A stretch of DNA of 64,000 nucleotides from Chamaecrista fasciculata. Lineage: Eukaryota > Streptophyta > Magnoliopsida > Fabales > Fabaceae. The stretch spans positions 458,346-522,345 of the forward strand of contig QANZ01004226.1 in the NCBI GenBank assembly GCA_003254925.1, read 5' to 3'. Position numbers and translations under genes: made by a program. Below, one piece after another: positions 11,457-25,522 of this stretch. The first letter of the stretch is position 1. Every line of letters starts with the position of its first letter. The notes beneath the pieces are model-generated. The model was not told the DNA's origin. It made no database searches and saw only the letters and a list, made by a program, of their open reading frames with translations.

Positions 11457-14400
11457 ATGGCCGCTCTTCGACGTTGCGCTTCCGATTCTTTCTCCGAAGT
11501 TTCAGTATGCCTGGATGCTGATGAGAGCGTCTCCGACTGTGTGAATACCTCTATTTCTTCTGGTATGCTTTTTTTTTTTTTGTTATTATTTTCTTGCTAG
11601 CCTAAAATTTTTGGACATCGTTTTCTCATGCTAAGAAGTGAGTGAGGCTATATCTTGTAATTTGTTTATCTCTTCTTTTGCAAGCCTTAGTGTCTAGCCC
11701 TAGCCGTAGCCACCAGTACTCTCTTACTCTTCCAATTGCTTCTGCTACCAAGTGATACGTTAAACTAGGGTTACTGGAGCCCTTACTTAATTTCTCATCC
11801 GAAATATTTTAGATCTTCTGGAATTATTGTTTATTTTTTAATGTATGGAATGAGACGGATATTTTTGTTGACTCTTGATTTTGTTTGTGTGTATTCTTGT
11901 AATCTCTTCTCCGATGTGTCACTGATCAGTGATCAGTATATGGTTGCATCAAATAATTGTCTCTTTTAAAGTTCTTCCGGATATTAAAGGATCCTTCTAA
12001 CGTCAAGTCTTTCATAAGCAGAGCCTTAGCTGTACGTTACTGAATTATTACTAGTGATATGCTGTAGGTTTGTAGTCTAGAGCCAACAATGCTCTTTCTC
12101 TTGTTATATGTATGATGCGTAAGTCTAGCTTAAAACTAGCTGCATAGTTAGGGTTCGCTTGCTTTTGGTCATTTCCTGTTATTATTTTAATTGGAAATAG
12201 AAAATATGACTGAAAATATGTTTGCTCAAACATGTTTATTGCTTATGTTTTTTGTTCTTTCCAATTCTCTTTTGCCTCTGTTTTGGAGGATAGCTTATAA
12301 TCCTATAAATCTGTAGCCCTTCCGTTTGTTGGATTGATGTTTCATACTCGTATAGACAGGAGTTCAACTGCACCGAATATGCCATGGGAAACACTTGTGT
12401 CTGAACAACCAGAAGTGGATCAGAGTCCACATGGCAATGCTGGAAAGGAGAAACAGAACCAAAGTTTTAGTGCAATGGCCACGAGATTCTTTGATGAAAA
12501 AGTTCCCCTGAAGAAAAAGGTTTGGTGCATCACTTTATACTAGCTACCTTTTTCTGGATTCTTCCACAGGCGATGAATTGATTTGTGTTGGTGCAGTATA
12601 AAAAATGCATATTTATACGTGAATGGGAAGCATTGCAATTTGTCTATTGCCTTGTTATAGCATTTTAACTTGCTGAGCTTGATTATGATCATATGCTTTA
12701 TCTACTAAACTTGATTGAATGTTTTCTGAAATTTTAATTAAAATTTAATGCTTTCTGAGTTCTATTTTTGCTCAATTTTTCTTTTCTCATCCTCCAAAAC
12801 ATGCTTCAAATTTGCAGCTGCGATGGCTAAAACAAGTTGCTAGGGTTAAGGATGATGGTACTATTGCAGTTGAAGTTCCAGGAGACATTAAGCCAGAGTG
12901 TCTTGCCTTTGGAACCAAATATTCAAATGGTCAAGTTGACAACGAAGAATATGGTGAGGAAACACATGTTCAAGATATTCGACCACTTCAGATTGTGATG
13001 CTTATTGTTGGCACAAGGGGAGATGTCCAACCATTTGTGGCTATTGGGAAGCGTTTGCAGGTGTTCTGCATTATTAATTTCTCGAGTAATAGTCTTAGAG
13101 TGATGATAGTATGCTTGACAATATGTGTTTGCCACTTTTGCTTCTTTGGTATGCTTGGACGTAATAATTGCGTCTTGAGGAAGGACATCCAACTTATGAA
13201 AATAAAATAGGGTTTAGAAGTGGTTTAGTTTAATTGATGCTCTGGAAAAGTTACAGAAGCAGAACAGGAACTAATGTCAGAAATAAGATTCATACTGGAC
13301 TAACCAAGAATACCGAACTCCCTGGTCGTACCAAATATCAAAAACGTTTTTGGTCCATTTACATCTGTCCTTCTTATGGTAGATCCACATTGGAACTAGA
13401 AACCCCCTGCATAAGTAGTTTAAGTTAAATCCTTGGATGACATTGCAAATTTTATGTTTTGTTACCATCAATCTCGCATATAGAACACATAGTAAACTTG
13501 AAAATAAGTATATGCTGAATAAGCCATAATTTCTGGTGAGGTCTTTAACAGTATCTTGTATGTAGCATCGATAAATTCATAAAAGTATTGCCATTGTTTA
13601 CTGTGTCAATGTAACTGCTAATGAAAGTAATAATTTGCTTTATGTGATCATTTCATGCAATCCTCATACAACTTCCAACTATGGAAAAATCAGAAAGTGT
13701 AGTTTCTTATCTTTCTCAGGTGATCTAATGTGAAAACCCTGGTGTCTGCAGTCGAAATGGAAAAGGCAACTGTGCAGGGAATATAAGGCTCTAATATTGA
13801 ACCCAAAATTTTGGCTTTTGTGTCAATAAATCAATCATTTTATCAGATTTTCCATAGACCTACCCCTTAAGATTCATAGCGGATCCTAGAGATCCTGTCA
13901 TATCTTCTCACTATCTATGAAACTGCCTGCCTCTGTTAGTTCTATAATGGACCTCTGAAGCTTTTTTTTGTTTTTTTTAAGCGCATTGCTATATTAAACT
14001 GCTCCTAGAGTCCTAAATGCTTGATTTACTTTTTAACTTATTTATATTCTCTATCATTATCTCGTCTGTGATGCTTGGAAAGTTTTTTAACTTAAGTCAA
14101 TTTTAATCTAGTGTAATACAATTGATTGATGCCAAATTTTGTCTACAGGAATATGGCCACAGGGTTAGGTTAGCTACACATAAGAATTTCAAAGATTTTG
14201 TCTTGAATGCAGGCTTGGAATTTTTTGCTTTAGGTGGAGATCCCAAAGTTCTTGCTGGTTGTAAGTGCTTAATATCTTATCTAAATACTCTCTTGCTAGA
14301 TTCTACTGGTGTTAATGATTCTAAACCTAAGTACAGCATCACCTGGTAATAGCTTGAACTAAAAATATTAGTAGTTTGAAATCCCAGATTAACTGTAATT

Positions 14401-17400
14401 CTGTGTTTTCCTTTATTTAGAGTAATTTAGGACGTAATTTTGGTGAGCGTATCATCCCACCTTTAACAAGAAGTGACCGCATGCAGATGTAGATGTTTTC
14501 CATGTAGGTAAATTATTTATTGACTTAATATGCTTCCTAATGTTTTCTGCAGACATGGTAAAGCATAAAGGCTTCTTGCCATCAGGACCTTCAGAAATAC
14601 CTGTACAGAGAAGTCAGATAAAGGATATTATTTACTCTTTGCAACCTGCATGCATGGAACCTGACCCGGATTCTAAAATTCCCTTTAGAGCAGAGGCAAT
14701 AATTGCCAATCCTCCTGCATATGGTTAGATTTCAGTATTCAAAGTTTGCTTTTCTGTTTAGTGATGATTTCCATGGTATTAAATTAAACATATTGTTGAG
14801 AAAATAGAGTGAGCAAAAGCTAATGAGAGAGGCCCCAAAATATATTATGAAGGATTCATTGAGATGGGGGAGTTGGTGGAACTTGAAACAACAAGGGTGC
14901 TTTTAGGAGAAATCTCACTAAATTTTATGGTTTTCTGAAATTATATCTTTGTGTTGGCTAGAGGTTATGACAAATGTTAAAAGTTTTTGAGATAATTGCA
15001 AATTTAAAATGATGGGTTATTTATTATGTGCCAATGGGTCAAAATTGAAGCAAGTTAGGTAGAATTTGTTCTAAAATTGAAGCCATACTTGCTAATGTTA
15101 ATTTGGCTGGATATTAGGGAAAAATAAAGGTTGAGAGAAGGCATTGGTTGGAACTCTCTTTTCTTAATGTGGTGGTGGTCTAGAAGCTTTTGATATGTAT
15201 GAAGGCCCTTCTCTTCTTTTTTTGTGTCAGGTTCCAGATTTCCAAATTATGGCCTTGTGGGACCTTAAAGAGCTAGGTTTTGCAGGATATAAGTTGTTTT
15301 AATCTTTCCAAGTTAGAATTTCTAGAGTTATAAAGACAGTGCCAAGTTGAAGAGATAGGTAACAAATCTTTCTTGGCAGCTGCAATTTTCAGGTTATACT
15401 TAGTTATTTTAAACATATTTTTAGACTTGGACAAGACCTTCCTCCTTTTTTCTTAATAAGAATAGGAGTCTCAAACATGGGAACTATAATCTGAAGTTGA
15501 AAGGAATTCACTAACTGAAGAGAAAGAAAAGAGTACAAATTTCACTGAAATTGTGATATTGCTTATAATTGATAATTTAGTACAGGCTTTTAACATGTCC
15601 ATGTACTTATACAGGACATACGCATGTTGCTGAGGCACTAAAAGTTCCGCTTCACATATTTTTCACTATGCCATGGACGTAAGTCTTGTTTGGTGAGATA
15701 GACTGATCTCATAAGTTTCAACCTACATGTGTATCATCATTAACTTAGGATGGCTCTCAAATGTGCTCAATTGTTGCTCTTTATTAATAGTAACACATAT
15801 GTAACTTTAAACTTGGGGACACATTTATGTATTTCATTCACGGGACAATGTTTGACTATATTTGTAGGCCTACAAGTGAATTCCCCCATCCTCTTTCCCG
15901 TGTCAAGATGCAAATTGGATACAGAGTAAGTGTCTTGATTCTTGTGAATTGCGTTGTCTGCCAGTCTTTACTTAGCTACTTGATCAATTTTCATGGTATG
16001 TCTCTTTTTGGTTTGTTTTCATGTCTTTCAGCTGTCATATCAAATAGTTGATTCTTTAATCTGGCTTGGGATACAAGATATTATTAAGGACTTCAGGAAG
16101 AAGAGGTTGAAGCTAAGGCCCATTACTTATCTAAGTGGATCTTATAGTTACCCTCCAGATGTACCCTATGGCTATTTATGGAGTCCTCACCTGGTCCCTA
16201 AACCAAAAGGTAAAATTCGCATTTACAGCGTTGCCTTAATTTCTGTAGTATAAAAGGTGTTATTATAATTATATATATGGTTGGATGGTTGGTACTTTCA
16301 GTCTCATCATCAATATTATCAACATCCCTCTTATTTCTATCCCTTGATCACATTCTCTGACCTTGGTTTTCCTGGTTTTGTGCTGTGCTGCTAATTTTTG
16401 GTGAATGTTGTGCTGGTATCATTGTGTCACGTTTTTTGGTCTGCAGATTGGGGGCCCAAAATTGATGTTGTTGGATTTTGTTTTCTTGATCTTGCTTCAA
16501 ATTATGAACCGCCAGAATCACTTGTGGAGTGGCTTGAAGCTGGCACAAAACCTATTTATGTTGGGTTTGGCAGCCTTGTAAGTTTTTATATTCACTATGT
16601 TTAGATTGTTTGATTACACTCTGATGAATTCAGGATCCACTCTATTTTTATCATAATTTTGATGAGTAACAAACTCATTGACCCATTTTACTTATACTAA
16701 GGGGGTTGCACCTAACTTACTGTCACATGTAGTTAGATATATGTAATAGAACACTGTCTTTGTTCCTTATTCAGAAATCAAATCCGATGTGGCAGCAGAG
16801 TAGCAGCATTAGCTTGTGTTATTGTCAATTGCATTAGGAAATGTATCTATGTTAAATATCAATTTTTTTAAAAATAATCCAAGTAAATTACTGTAAAATT
16901 GTTCCAACATTAGCTATTTGGATTATGATGATACAATTCAATAAAGAGGAGAGAATTTTATTAGATCATGACCCTTCCGAAAGTTTAAAATGAAATCCTG
17001 CTCAATTAAGGTAGGAAAGATTATCAGGAATAAGCAAAAAATTATGAAACGTTCACCCAAAAGTGGAATAAATTTTTATTCTTCTATTTTGTGGGAAGTT
17101 CAGTTGAATAAGCATTGGCTGAAGCATAAAAATAAACTGGGATGCAAGCCCCTGAGAAAGAAATAACTGACGGAATAGGAAGTTTAAACATGAAACTAGA
17201 ATTTGCACGTTCACAAATATTTTTTAATAATTAACAATCTTGTCTTTGCATCAAGGTGATGTTTAGTAGAGCAACTTGTTTTACATAATACATAATACAA
17301 CATTTTTTCTGATAATTGTATTAATTAAATGGCAGCTTCTCAATCATTATTTCATTCATTCCTTTGCAAACTATAATAATTTGACTTTGAGTTGGAGTTT

Positions 17401-18403
17401 TGATCAGCCTGTACAGGAACCATTGAAGATGACAAAAATTATAGTTCGGGCTCTGGAGATAACAGGGCAAAGAGGCATCATCAACAAGGGCTGGGGCGGC
17501 CTTGGTCATAATAATTGTGAGTCGGAGTTCTGCCTCGACTATGTACATTAGTAAATCATCTAAATGTCTACTATTTCTAACGGTACCAATTGTCAAGCAC
17601 GTATAAATAATTTGTGTTTCTCAGCAGCAGAGACAAAATCTGTGTACGTTTTGGACAACTGTCCGCATGATTGGTTATTCCCACGATGCATGGCTGTGGT
17701 AACTGCAAAATTTCTCTCAGTGGAAGTACAAATACTGTTTTTCTTTTCTATTTGTATTGAAGTTTGACTGAAAAATGCATGTTATAAGGTGCATCATGGG
17801 GGTGCTGGGACAACTGCCGCTGGTCTTAGAGCTGCGGTAACATATTGTTTATTGAGAAATTCTGTAATTGCAACCTTAAAATATTATCAGCAGCTTACAT
17901 GTTATAATGGATTATCCCCATTCTGTGCTGTTTTTTAGTGTCCAACAACTGTTGTACCGTTCTTTGGAGACCAACCATTTTGGGGAGAGCGAGTGCATGC
18001 TCGAGGAGTAGGTCCTGCGCCTATCCCAGTCGATGAGTTTTCACAGGATAAGCTCGTTAATGCTATACGCTTCATGATGGATCCAGGGGTAATCTTTTGT
18101 CTTCACAGTAAATATTAATGTTGTTCACCACGCATTGGTTCTTCTGCACTCATTGTTTCAAAGTCTTGTTTTACACCTTTTTTTATCTTTTCATATGTAT
18201 GTATGTATATCTTTGTCTGATATTTTGTGCAGGTGAAAAAACGTGCTGTTGAAATTGCCGAGGCCATGAAAAATGAAGATGGAGTGGAAGGAGCAGTTAA
18301 AGCCTTCCATAAACATTTTCCTCGCCATCTACTACCTGAGGCCAAGCCCGAAACAGCACATATAAACAGAATTTCTATAGGAAGATGCTTCGGTTGCTCT
18401 TGA
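11457..18403 (+). CDS. UGT80A2: Sterol 3-beta-glucosyltransferase, UGT80A2-like
   Basis: Fourteen exons: 11457..11562, 12356..12519, 12818..13060, 14149..14260, 14553..14723, 15615..15678, 15868..15925, 16032..16209, 16447..16577, 17408..17516, 17625..17698, 17789..17836, 17939..18088, 18233..18403; 592 aa. It transfers glucose from UDP-glucose to the 3-hydroxyl of membrane sterols. GTRGDVQPF (155-163) is the N-terminal GT28-type motif. The C-terminal half has NKGWGGLG, LDNCPHDWLF and the donor-site box VHHGGAGTTAAGLR (from 471), then FFGDQPFWGERVHARGVGP. The 'GGDPKVLAGYM' and 'PVQEP' forms match UGT80A2 better than UGT80B1. The N-terminus (first about 90 aa) is variable in the family, so the start is the least certain part. 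Exon 11 has a tandem acceptor (CAGCAG). The gene converges with CYP97A. Confidence 0.93.
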
Positions 18404-19166
18404 TATTCTGTATAGGTAATTTTCCACGTCTTTTGTGGATAGCCATCTCTTTCTATTTTTTGTATCAATATATAATTTGTACGATGTGATGCTTAAAATG
18501 ACCTCGGTAATTCGTGGTAAACAACCTATCCGTATTACATAGGTGCAAGGCGGTTATGTTAGGAAGCTTTGTAAATAGCCTACTAATATCACACAATAGA
18601 AAGTAGTAAAATAAAAATGAGTGGAAAAGGAAAGAATAATAAGTTTATCTTACTCGGTGTTTTTTTTCTTTTTTGTTCGAAGGCTCAAATAAGTATAAAT
18701 GTGATCATCAATGCAATTTCATTATAGTGGTAACAATATGTCTGACCAGATCGGAATGAAAAAAATGGTATGGAATTACTAAATTTAACTAGAGATATGC
18801 AATAAATAAGAGTTCACTAAGATAAAATCTTGGATTCGATTTTTCTAAGCAGAGTAAAATGATACAAATAACTACATTATGGATGGCAAAAAAAAACTAC
18901 ATTATGTGTGGACGATGCATCCCTTTTTTTTTCTTGACTTTCTTTTCTCTCTTTGATAAAGGAGGGAGGGGTGTTTTCTAGGGGCAAGTCTCACCTTGCA
19001 ACATGATTTATAACTCAAACTTTACACAGAACCAGCCAACCGAAATATAATGTGACAAAAAGAAAAAATATACAAAGATGGAAGATAGATCAAAAAACTA
19101 TATCTTGTAATTTTTCCCTTCCATTGAATCATGTATTGTGTGGTTTATGTGGTGCTGCGCCAGCAA
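18404..19166. other. Convergent intergenic spacer
   Basis: This separates the 3' ends of the glucosyltransferase and CYP97A genes, so both 3' untranslated regions and poly(A) sites must lie here. Apart from micro-retroposon B at 18870-18906 I see no gene or structured element. Confidence 0.6.
18870..18906. mobile_element. Micro-retroposon B: 13-bp insert in a 12-bp duplication
   Basis: AACTACATTATG at 18870-18881 is repeated exactly at 18895-18906. The 13 bases between are GATGGC followed by seven A. The pattern (few bases, A tail, exact direct duplication) matches the other six micro-inserts in this window. Confidence 0.6.
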
Positions 19167-22100
19167 TCATATAGATTTCACCTTTTTCTGACTTGATGCA
19201 TTCTTGTCTGATGATAGGGTTAAGGAGGGATCCACATCATAATCTGACATTTGCTGCAGCGAGGGCACAATGGGAGGTTTCATTCTGCGTGTTACAGTCA
19301 TCTTCAACCCTTGTGTTGTATGAATTGTTGCCCCAGTCGTCATCTCAACCTAACACAACCACGAATCTGTCACATCCCGTACTAATATCACACTACCACT
19401 TTCTTAGTTTCTTATTTAAGAAAATATCTTGTGAAATCTTGAAAACAAGAAAGATTCTGTACATAAGGGATACCTTTTTAATTTTTTTCAAAAAATTTGC
19501 CATGACATTGAACCTCAAGGAAGAGGTCCCTGATATGTATATAAATAAATAAATAAAAGAAACATACTGGTGGAGCTCCAAGGGCAATCTGAAAGTTGAA
19601 CCGCCTAACTAGCATTGCAAGTGCTACAACACTCTATCCAATAGACAATAGTCATCATAAATCATACAGGAAAAAAACTTATCATTAGTATAGTATTCAG
19701 GTCAAGAAAAAAGAAAGTTCATCATTAATATGAACAATAATAACATCAGCAGTTAGTAATGGTAACTATGAATCCATTTATCTTTTCAAAGGTAATCCAA
19801 CAAGGCCACTAAAATAACCAACCAAAAGTACTGACACAGCAATATGTTAACCCAAGTTACCTCAAATGTTGCAAACATATCACCTACGCATTTCCGTGGT
19901 CCTCCGCCAAATGGAAGATATCTAGAATAAAGATCAACGTTATTATTGTCTTGTATATATGTATAATGCAGAGAAACACTCAAGTGAAAGTACAAAAGCA
20001 TAAGTTACTTGAAGTTTTGATTTGTCTCATTAGGATTAGGTCCATCTAAGGCCCATCTGTCAGGAATAAACTTGTCGGCATCATCCCACAGATTTGGACT
20101 GCGATGCAGGTTCCACACAGATATAAAGAAATCTTCACCCCTGAAATTAAAAGGAAAAAAGAGCAAAACTTTACCATTTCAATTTCAATAAAAGTCAGAC
20201 TCTGAACCTCGCATATCAAGTAAGAACTGTAAAATTTATATTATTACTTTTCACAATAATATTTATCCATAGGATTTACCTTTTTATGGGATACCCTCCA
20301 ATCACATCATCCTCAATAGACCGACGAATTAGCACAGGTGGTTGTGGATAGAGCCTCAATGACTAAAAATTGAAATATATATTTTAAAAAACATAAATCA
20401 ACTGGCAGCAATAGAAGAGGCAGCCTAATCAGTGTGCACAATATGTCATCTTCATACCTCATTGATCACTCGAGTTGTATATTTGAGTTTCTTCATGTCT
20501 TCAATAGTTGGAAACCGATCTCCTAGTATAGAGTCAACCTTCAAAAGATTCATCCATAATAAGTAATAATTTTTATATTGTCAGAGCTCAGAAAAGTATT
20601 GAACCGAATGCTCCATTTGATACTAATTTGGAATCATAGAATCTCAAGTACCTCTTCTTGAAGCTTGGACATGACGCTAGGCTCCTGCAGCCAATGAATA
20701 AGAAAGGAAAACATAATCAAAAGAGCCATTAAGTAGGATAAACTAGTTGTTCACTCATTTATTAACTCTTACCCGCACCACTATATAATACTAACAATTT
20801 TTTCTCTGTTTCTTGAGCGATAGAAATAACTGCAATGTCTATCTTACATGCTTACAACTATAATGATAAATATATCAACTTCTACTTCTACTTAGCACTA
20901 TGAAAATCAATTGCAATTAGTAGTAGAATAAATCATCTTAGAAAATGGTCACAATATCAACTTCGACAGACATGTCCCCCATGTATTTATATTAATTGAA
21001 AGATATTCAAATTTTCCTGCCCAGTTAAGAAGCAAAGATCTATGGTGAACCAAGAAAAAATAATAGATTGTAGAGGCATTCAAGGCAGCAATCAAGCTGA
21101 AATGATAGGTTAAGTAGCATCGACAATTATATCTCCTTCATTAAAGCTTCGCCGCATCATACCTTGGACAGAAGATAAAAGGTCCAAGTTAAAACAGCAG
21201 CTGTTGTTTCATGTCCAGCAATGAGCATTGTCATTAAATCATCACGAAGTTGCTTACTTGATACCTACAAGGTGCCATTATTTCACACTTACATCCAGTT
21301 TTTATATCAATTTATATATGCTCTGGCAGACAACTAACATACATCATCTCCGGAAGCTAACAAGAAGTGCAGAATACTAGGGTCTTTTTCATTCATGTAT
21401 TCCTCATGAAACTGTAGCTCCTCTTCCTCTACCATTCTCTGCAAATCATAATGGAAACTTAAATATTAAATGCAGCTTTTTGTACCCGGAAGGATTCCTT
21501 TCAAAAGCCAACATAGGTATTTATGAATCACTGAACTGAATTTTGATGTAACTATTAACTAAAAGAAGAAAATTGTATTAAATTATAAGACCAATATTTA
21601 CTGTAGTAACATGCACAATAAAGGCAAAAATAATATCTGCAAGATTTTAGGAAAATCATTGTAAAAAAAAAAACTATTGCATGTTACATCAGACATAGGC
21701 TTTATTGTGCAGAAAGGTTACAAAGAAAGACATATACGCTTATCCGTGTAAGAGGTTCCTCTAATTTAATTTATAAACACCAGGTCAGAAAGCTAGCAAG
21801 AATAATCTGACAATGAGTGCTTCAATGGTCACCAGACTCTGAAATAAAGAGACCAATCAAGAAATTCATGCTTTCTGTTATACGTCAACATTGTTAGTAT
21901 ACTTCATCATGAATCTGACATTTATGAGGCCCTTTACCAATTTAAACATCTATTATGACAGACAAATACCAATGCAGATCAAAGGGTGGTTGCATGAATC
22001 ACCGAAAGAATTCTGCATAGAATTTGTCTTTTTGCTTGAAGTTTAGGAGACAGCCTCACAGAAAGCACAAGATTTGCACACTAAATAATAGTGACAACAA

Positions 22101-24609
22101 TTCATTTATGCAATGATGTAGGCAGTTCATCAATTTGTACAAGTGCCCTTCTCTAGTGGCACTACATAAGCAGACATATCTTATCTGTGCCTATTTTAAG
22201 GCAGAAATCTCGTGGTTCTCCAAAGGCAACTTTACCTTGCATATCGATATCAGATCATCAAGTGTATCATTGACCAATTTGAGAGCTGAAGCAACCTTCC
22301 TTTGCCGTGGTGAAATGTCTTTCCAGATTGGAATCTCCCAGACTGGAATTGGAGCAACACTTCGATCTTCTGCTTCTCTCAGTAAAGTATAAACAGCCTG
22401 ATCTAATCAAATAAAGCACAATTATATGAAGCTTGTATTTAAATTTAAAGTAACTAAATCGAGAATGATCAAGAAAAATACTGAAACACTGAGCATCTAA
22501 AAACACAATGGAAGGGGAATATAGCAGAACTATACCTCAACTATACCAGTGTCATTTGTTAAAGAATCAAAATCATAATTAAATACTGCCTTGCCGATAA
22601 TATCCAAAGTCAAACGAGAGAAAAGTGACTCCATCTCAACATCTTCCCCATCAGATGCAGCAGCATCTAACTTGTCACAAAGCCTGTCTGAAGCTTGTCC
22701 GAAAAGGTTAATCATCGCTGCTACATACTGTAGTTACAATCAAGACAAAACAATATCACAAAAAGGTAATCATTGTGATGCTTGAAGAATACACAAGTAC
22801 AAGACATATAGCTTTGAATACCCAAGACTACAGAAAATCAAAACAAAATATGCTGCTCTAGGCACTTGCATGTCATACACAACATTCAGGTGATAAATAT
22901 TCGATATTAAACCTTGATTTCTTTATTATGTACAATTTCAATAAGCTTATAAAAATTCCAAGAAACTCCTACATAATTTAGTTCTTCCATGTGCACCGAT
23001 GACAGGTTAGTAATGGAACACGTTGATTCATGGCCTCTGCAACCAGTACTTCCTGGGCAAATCTAGGATATGATTCAATATGGACTTAAAATTTTGCAGC
23101 TCCACGACATTAATTAGCCCTCTAATGTAATGTTGGGACTACAGCACGTCAAAATCACTATATTTCCCCATCAGCTGGGAACATGACAAACTAATATATG
23201 ATTCAGCATGGATTTTGAATATATCAGTCCAAACGACGCTAATAAACCTTTTGATGCAATGCTGGGACTATAGCACGCCGTCTAACACGCCATATTTCCC
23301 CATCTGCTGGGATGAGACCTTTTCCCATTACAAAGTCCAGGATCTCTGCCAAAATACCCTGCACATGGATGTGGAACAAAATAATTAGCAACAATGATCT
23401 ACAAGTGGAAGGAAATGGCAGAAAAGCAAATGCTGCCAGTCATCGCTAATTTAATTACCTTTGAGTAAGCCTTTGGATTGTCTCTCAAGATGTGTTTTGC
23501 AATGGATGGATCAGATACTATTAGAAAAGACTGCATGATAATCAAGTGGGAGTGTGGAATTAGCCGAATAGTAATACTATGGTGTTGTCACACAGAAGTT
23601 GACTACATCAACATTTCAGCAGATATAAGCATAAAAGAACAAAACCAACCTTCGGTCCAAAGGTCAGTCTGAAAATTCCACCGTATGTGAGGTAAAGTTC
23701 ATACAAGGGAATGAAAAAGGCTTCACTTCGAATAGCTTTGATTGATCCTTTCGCCTCCGGAATTGTGAGATTTTCACGACGCCCATCCACCCAACCGAAT
23801 AAAAACCCCACAACCTCCTTGGGCACGCCTAGCTTTAACAAATTCTTCTTTAATGTAGATGGGAAACTAGATCCAGACCAAAAGAAAAACAACAGGAAAA
23901 AAAAAAGAAGTTACAACTTAAGCTTAAAATAAACAGGCCACTGTGTGAAGGCAGAAATGTTTGGGGAAAATATATATATATCATTATTGACGTTAATGGT
24001 GTGAATGAACAACACATAAATTCCGAATTTCTAGAGTCTGCGCAGATAATACTATACTGGAGTATGACCAGAAGTGAAGACAAAGTCGCGATATGATAAA
24101 TTTAGCGCTCGATTTTGAAGCCTACTTTGGAAAAGGAGAGTCTAGGTTTTAGGAAAACCGAAATTAAAGTTCATCAGAAGATATATATATACCCAGACTG
24201 CTGCACCGTAAATTCTCCAGAGGCAATCCGAGCAGATAACTCAGCTCGTCGTTTTTCTTCACGAAGTCGCTCAACGCTTTTGCCGCTATCGTCCACCGAA
24301 TCGGGGTCTCTGCCATTGGAGGAAGAGCAGGTGATAACTGAAAATCTGGACAATCCTGTACAAAATAGGAAAAACAAAAAGAAAATTATCGAAGTGGTAA
24401 TAAGCTAATACGAGTGAAGAAAGCTAGAACAGAACGAGTGAGATACCTCTTTGTGTAGTGAAAGTGAGACAAGAAGAAGAAGAAGACGAAGAGGTGGTGG
24501 TAGCTAGGGAATTAGGATTGAGTCTATTGAAGTGAAATCGCTTGCGATTGCATTGAGCAGAAATGGAAACGGGAACGGAAGCATGAAGCATAGCAAAATG
24601 GGAAGCCAT
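19167..24609 (-). CDS. CYP97A3: Carotenoid beta-ring hydroxylase, cytochrome P450 CYP97A (LUT5)
   Basis: Sixteen exons on the minus strand: 24447..24609, 24193..24355, 23650..23866, 23459..23530, 23248..23358, 22536..22727, 22236..22397, 21343..21438, 21163..21264, 20652..20684, 20458..20538, 20280..20362, 20009..20140, 19861..19921, 19568..19633, 19167..19349; 638 aa, all phases closing. The Ser/Thr-rich N-terminus without acidic residues fits a plastid transit peptide. P450 hallmarks: I-helix AGHETT (408-413), ExxR as E464-S-L-R467, and heme loop [11 protein letters not shown] with Cys547. Blocks such as [40 protein letters not shown] and [20 protein letters not shown] mark CYP97A. The family hydroxylates beta-rings of carotenes on the way to lutein and zeaxanthin. 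A decayed copy of exon 5 sits in the next intron. Confidence 0.95.
23066..23318 (-). repeat. Degenerate tandem duplication covering CYP97A exon 5
   Basis: The segment from about 23192 to 23318, which contains most of exon 5 (23248-23358), is matched by about 23066-23186 with many substitutions: for example ATATTTCCCCATCTGCTGGG (true exon) against ATATTTCCCCATCAGCTGGG (copy). The copy lies in intron 5, just downstream in transcription order, and has no intact reading frame. It is an exon-duplication relic, not a functional alternative exon. Confidence 0.7.
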
Positions 24610-25522
24610 TATTGTGAATGGAAGAAAGCGAGAAAGAGAGAAGTGAGAAATAAGAAGGAAATTAGAAATCCAAATTCAAGGGACGATAAAATTTATAACG
24701 TTATGTGAAAGCACACGTCACAAACACTAGCTCTTGCGTCTTGCTCCAAAAAAAACTCATCTCTTATTTACCGCTAAAATACATAATTCGGAATCTTTTG
24801 AATCGAGCTTTCTCAACTACTTCTAGATACCTTATTACTCCTCGAACTTGCATATATCACCGGTCACCTTCCAATCTCCATGTGCCATGTGCTTTTTTTT
24901 AACTTCTTCCATTCACTCACTATCCAAATCCACTGTTTTATTTACTTCCCCATTTTCTTAAAATATTCTGTAAACACTTTTTCTTACCTATTATATGTAT
25001 ATTGCTATCCATAGGGATGGTAATTTGGGCATGTATTTAGGACACTTGTCTGAATTTATTTTAAAAAATATTGATATGTACATTTAGTGAAAAATAAAAG
25101 TTTATCGGATATTGGGTGGATACGGATATTGTTTCAATTATGCAGTGTTCATCCGAAATGAACCGATAGTTAAGATACCTGATCTGATACCTTATAATAT
25201 AAATATTAAAATATATTTTATTATATTTTAATTATTTTATATAAATTAACGGATATTTAGTATTGAATATCGTATATATCTAATTTTTTAATTAAGATAT
25301 CTTATCTTATATCTATTATTTCGAATACCGAATACCAGATAGGGTACAAGTATGAATATTAAATTATATAATATGAATAGGGTACGAATATTGGATAGAA
25401 TGAAAAAATACGAATACAAATAGTAATAAAACGACCAGATACCCTACTTGTTGCCATCTCCCCATACTTCAAACATTTTCAAATTCAATTGATGACTTCA
25501 CTGATTAATAAGTACATATATA

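Noticed and set aside
11147-11544. Plus-strand frames overlapping the UGT80 leader
   Set aside because: They are low-complexity Phe/Ser-rich readings of CT-rich DNA and are out of frame with the real exon chain.
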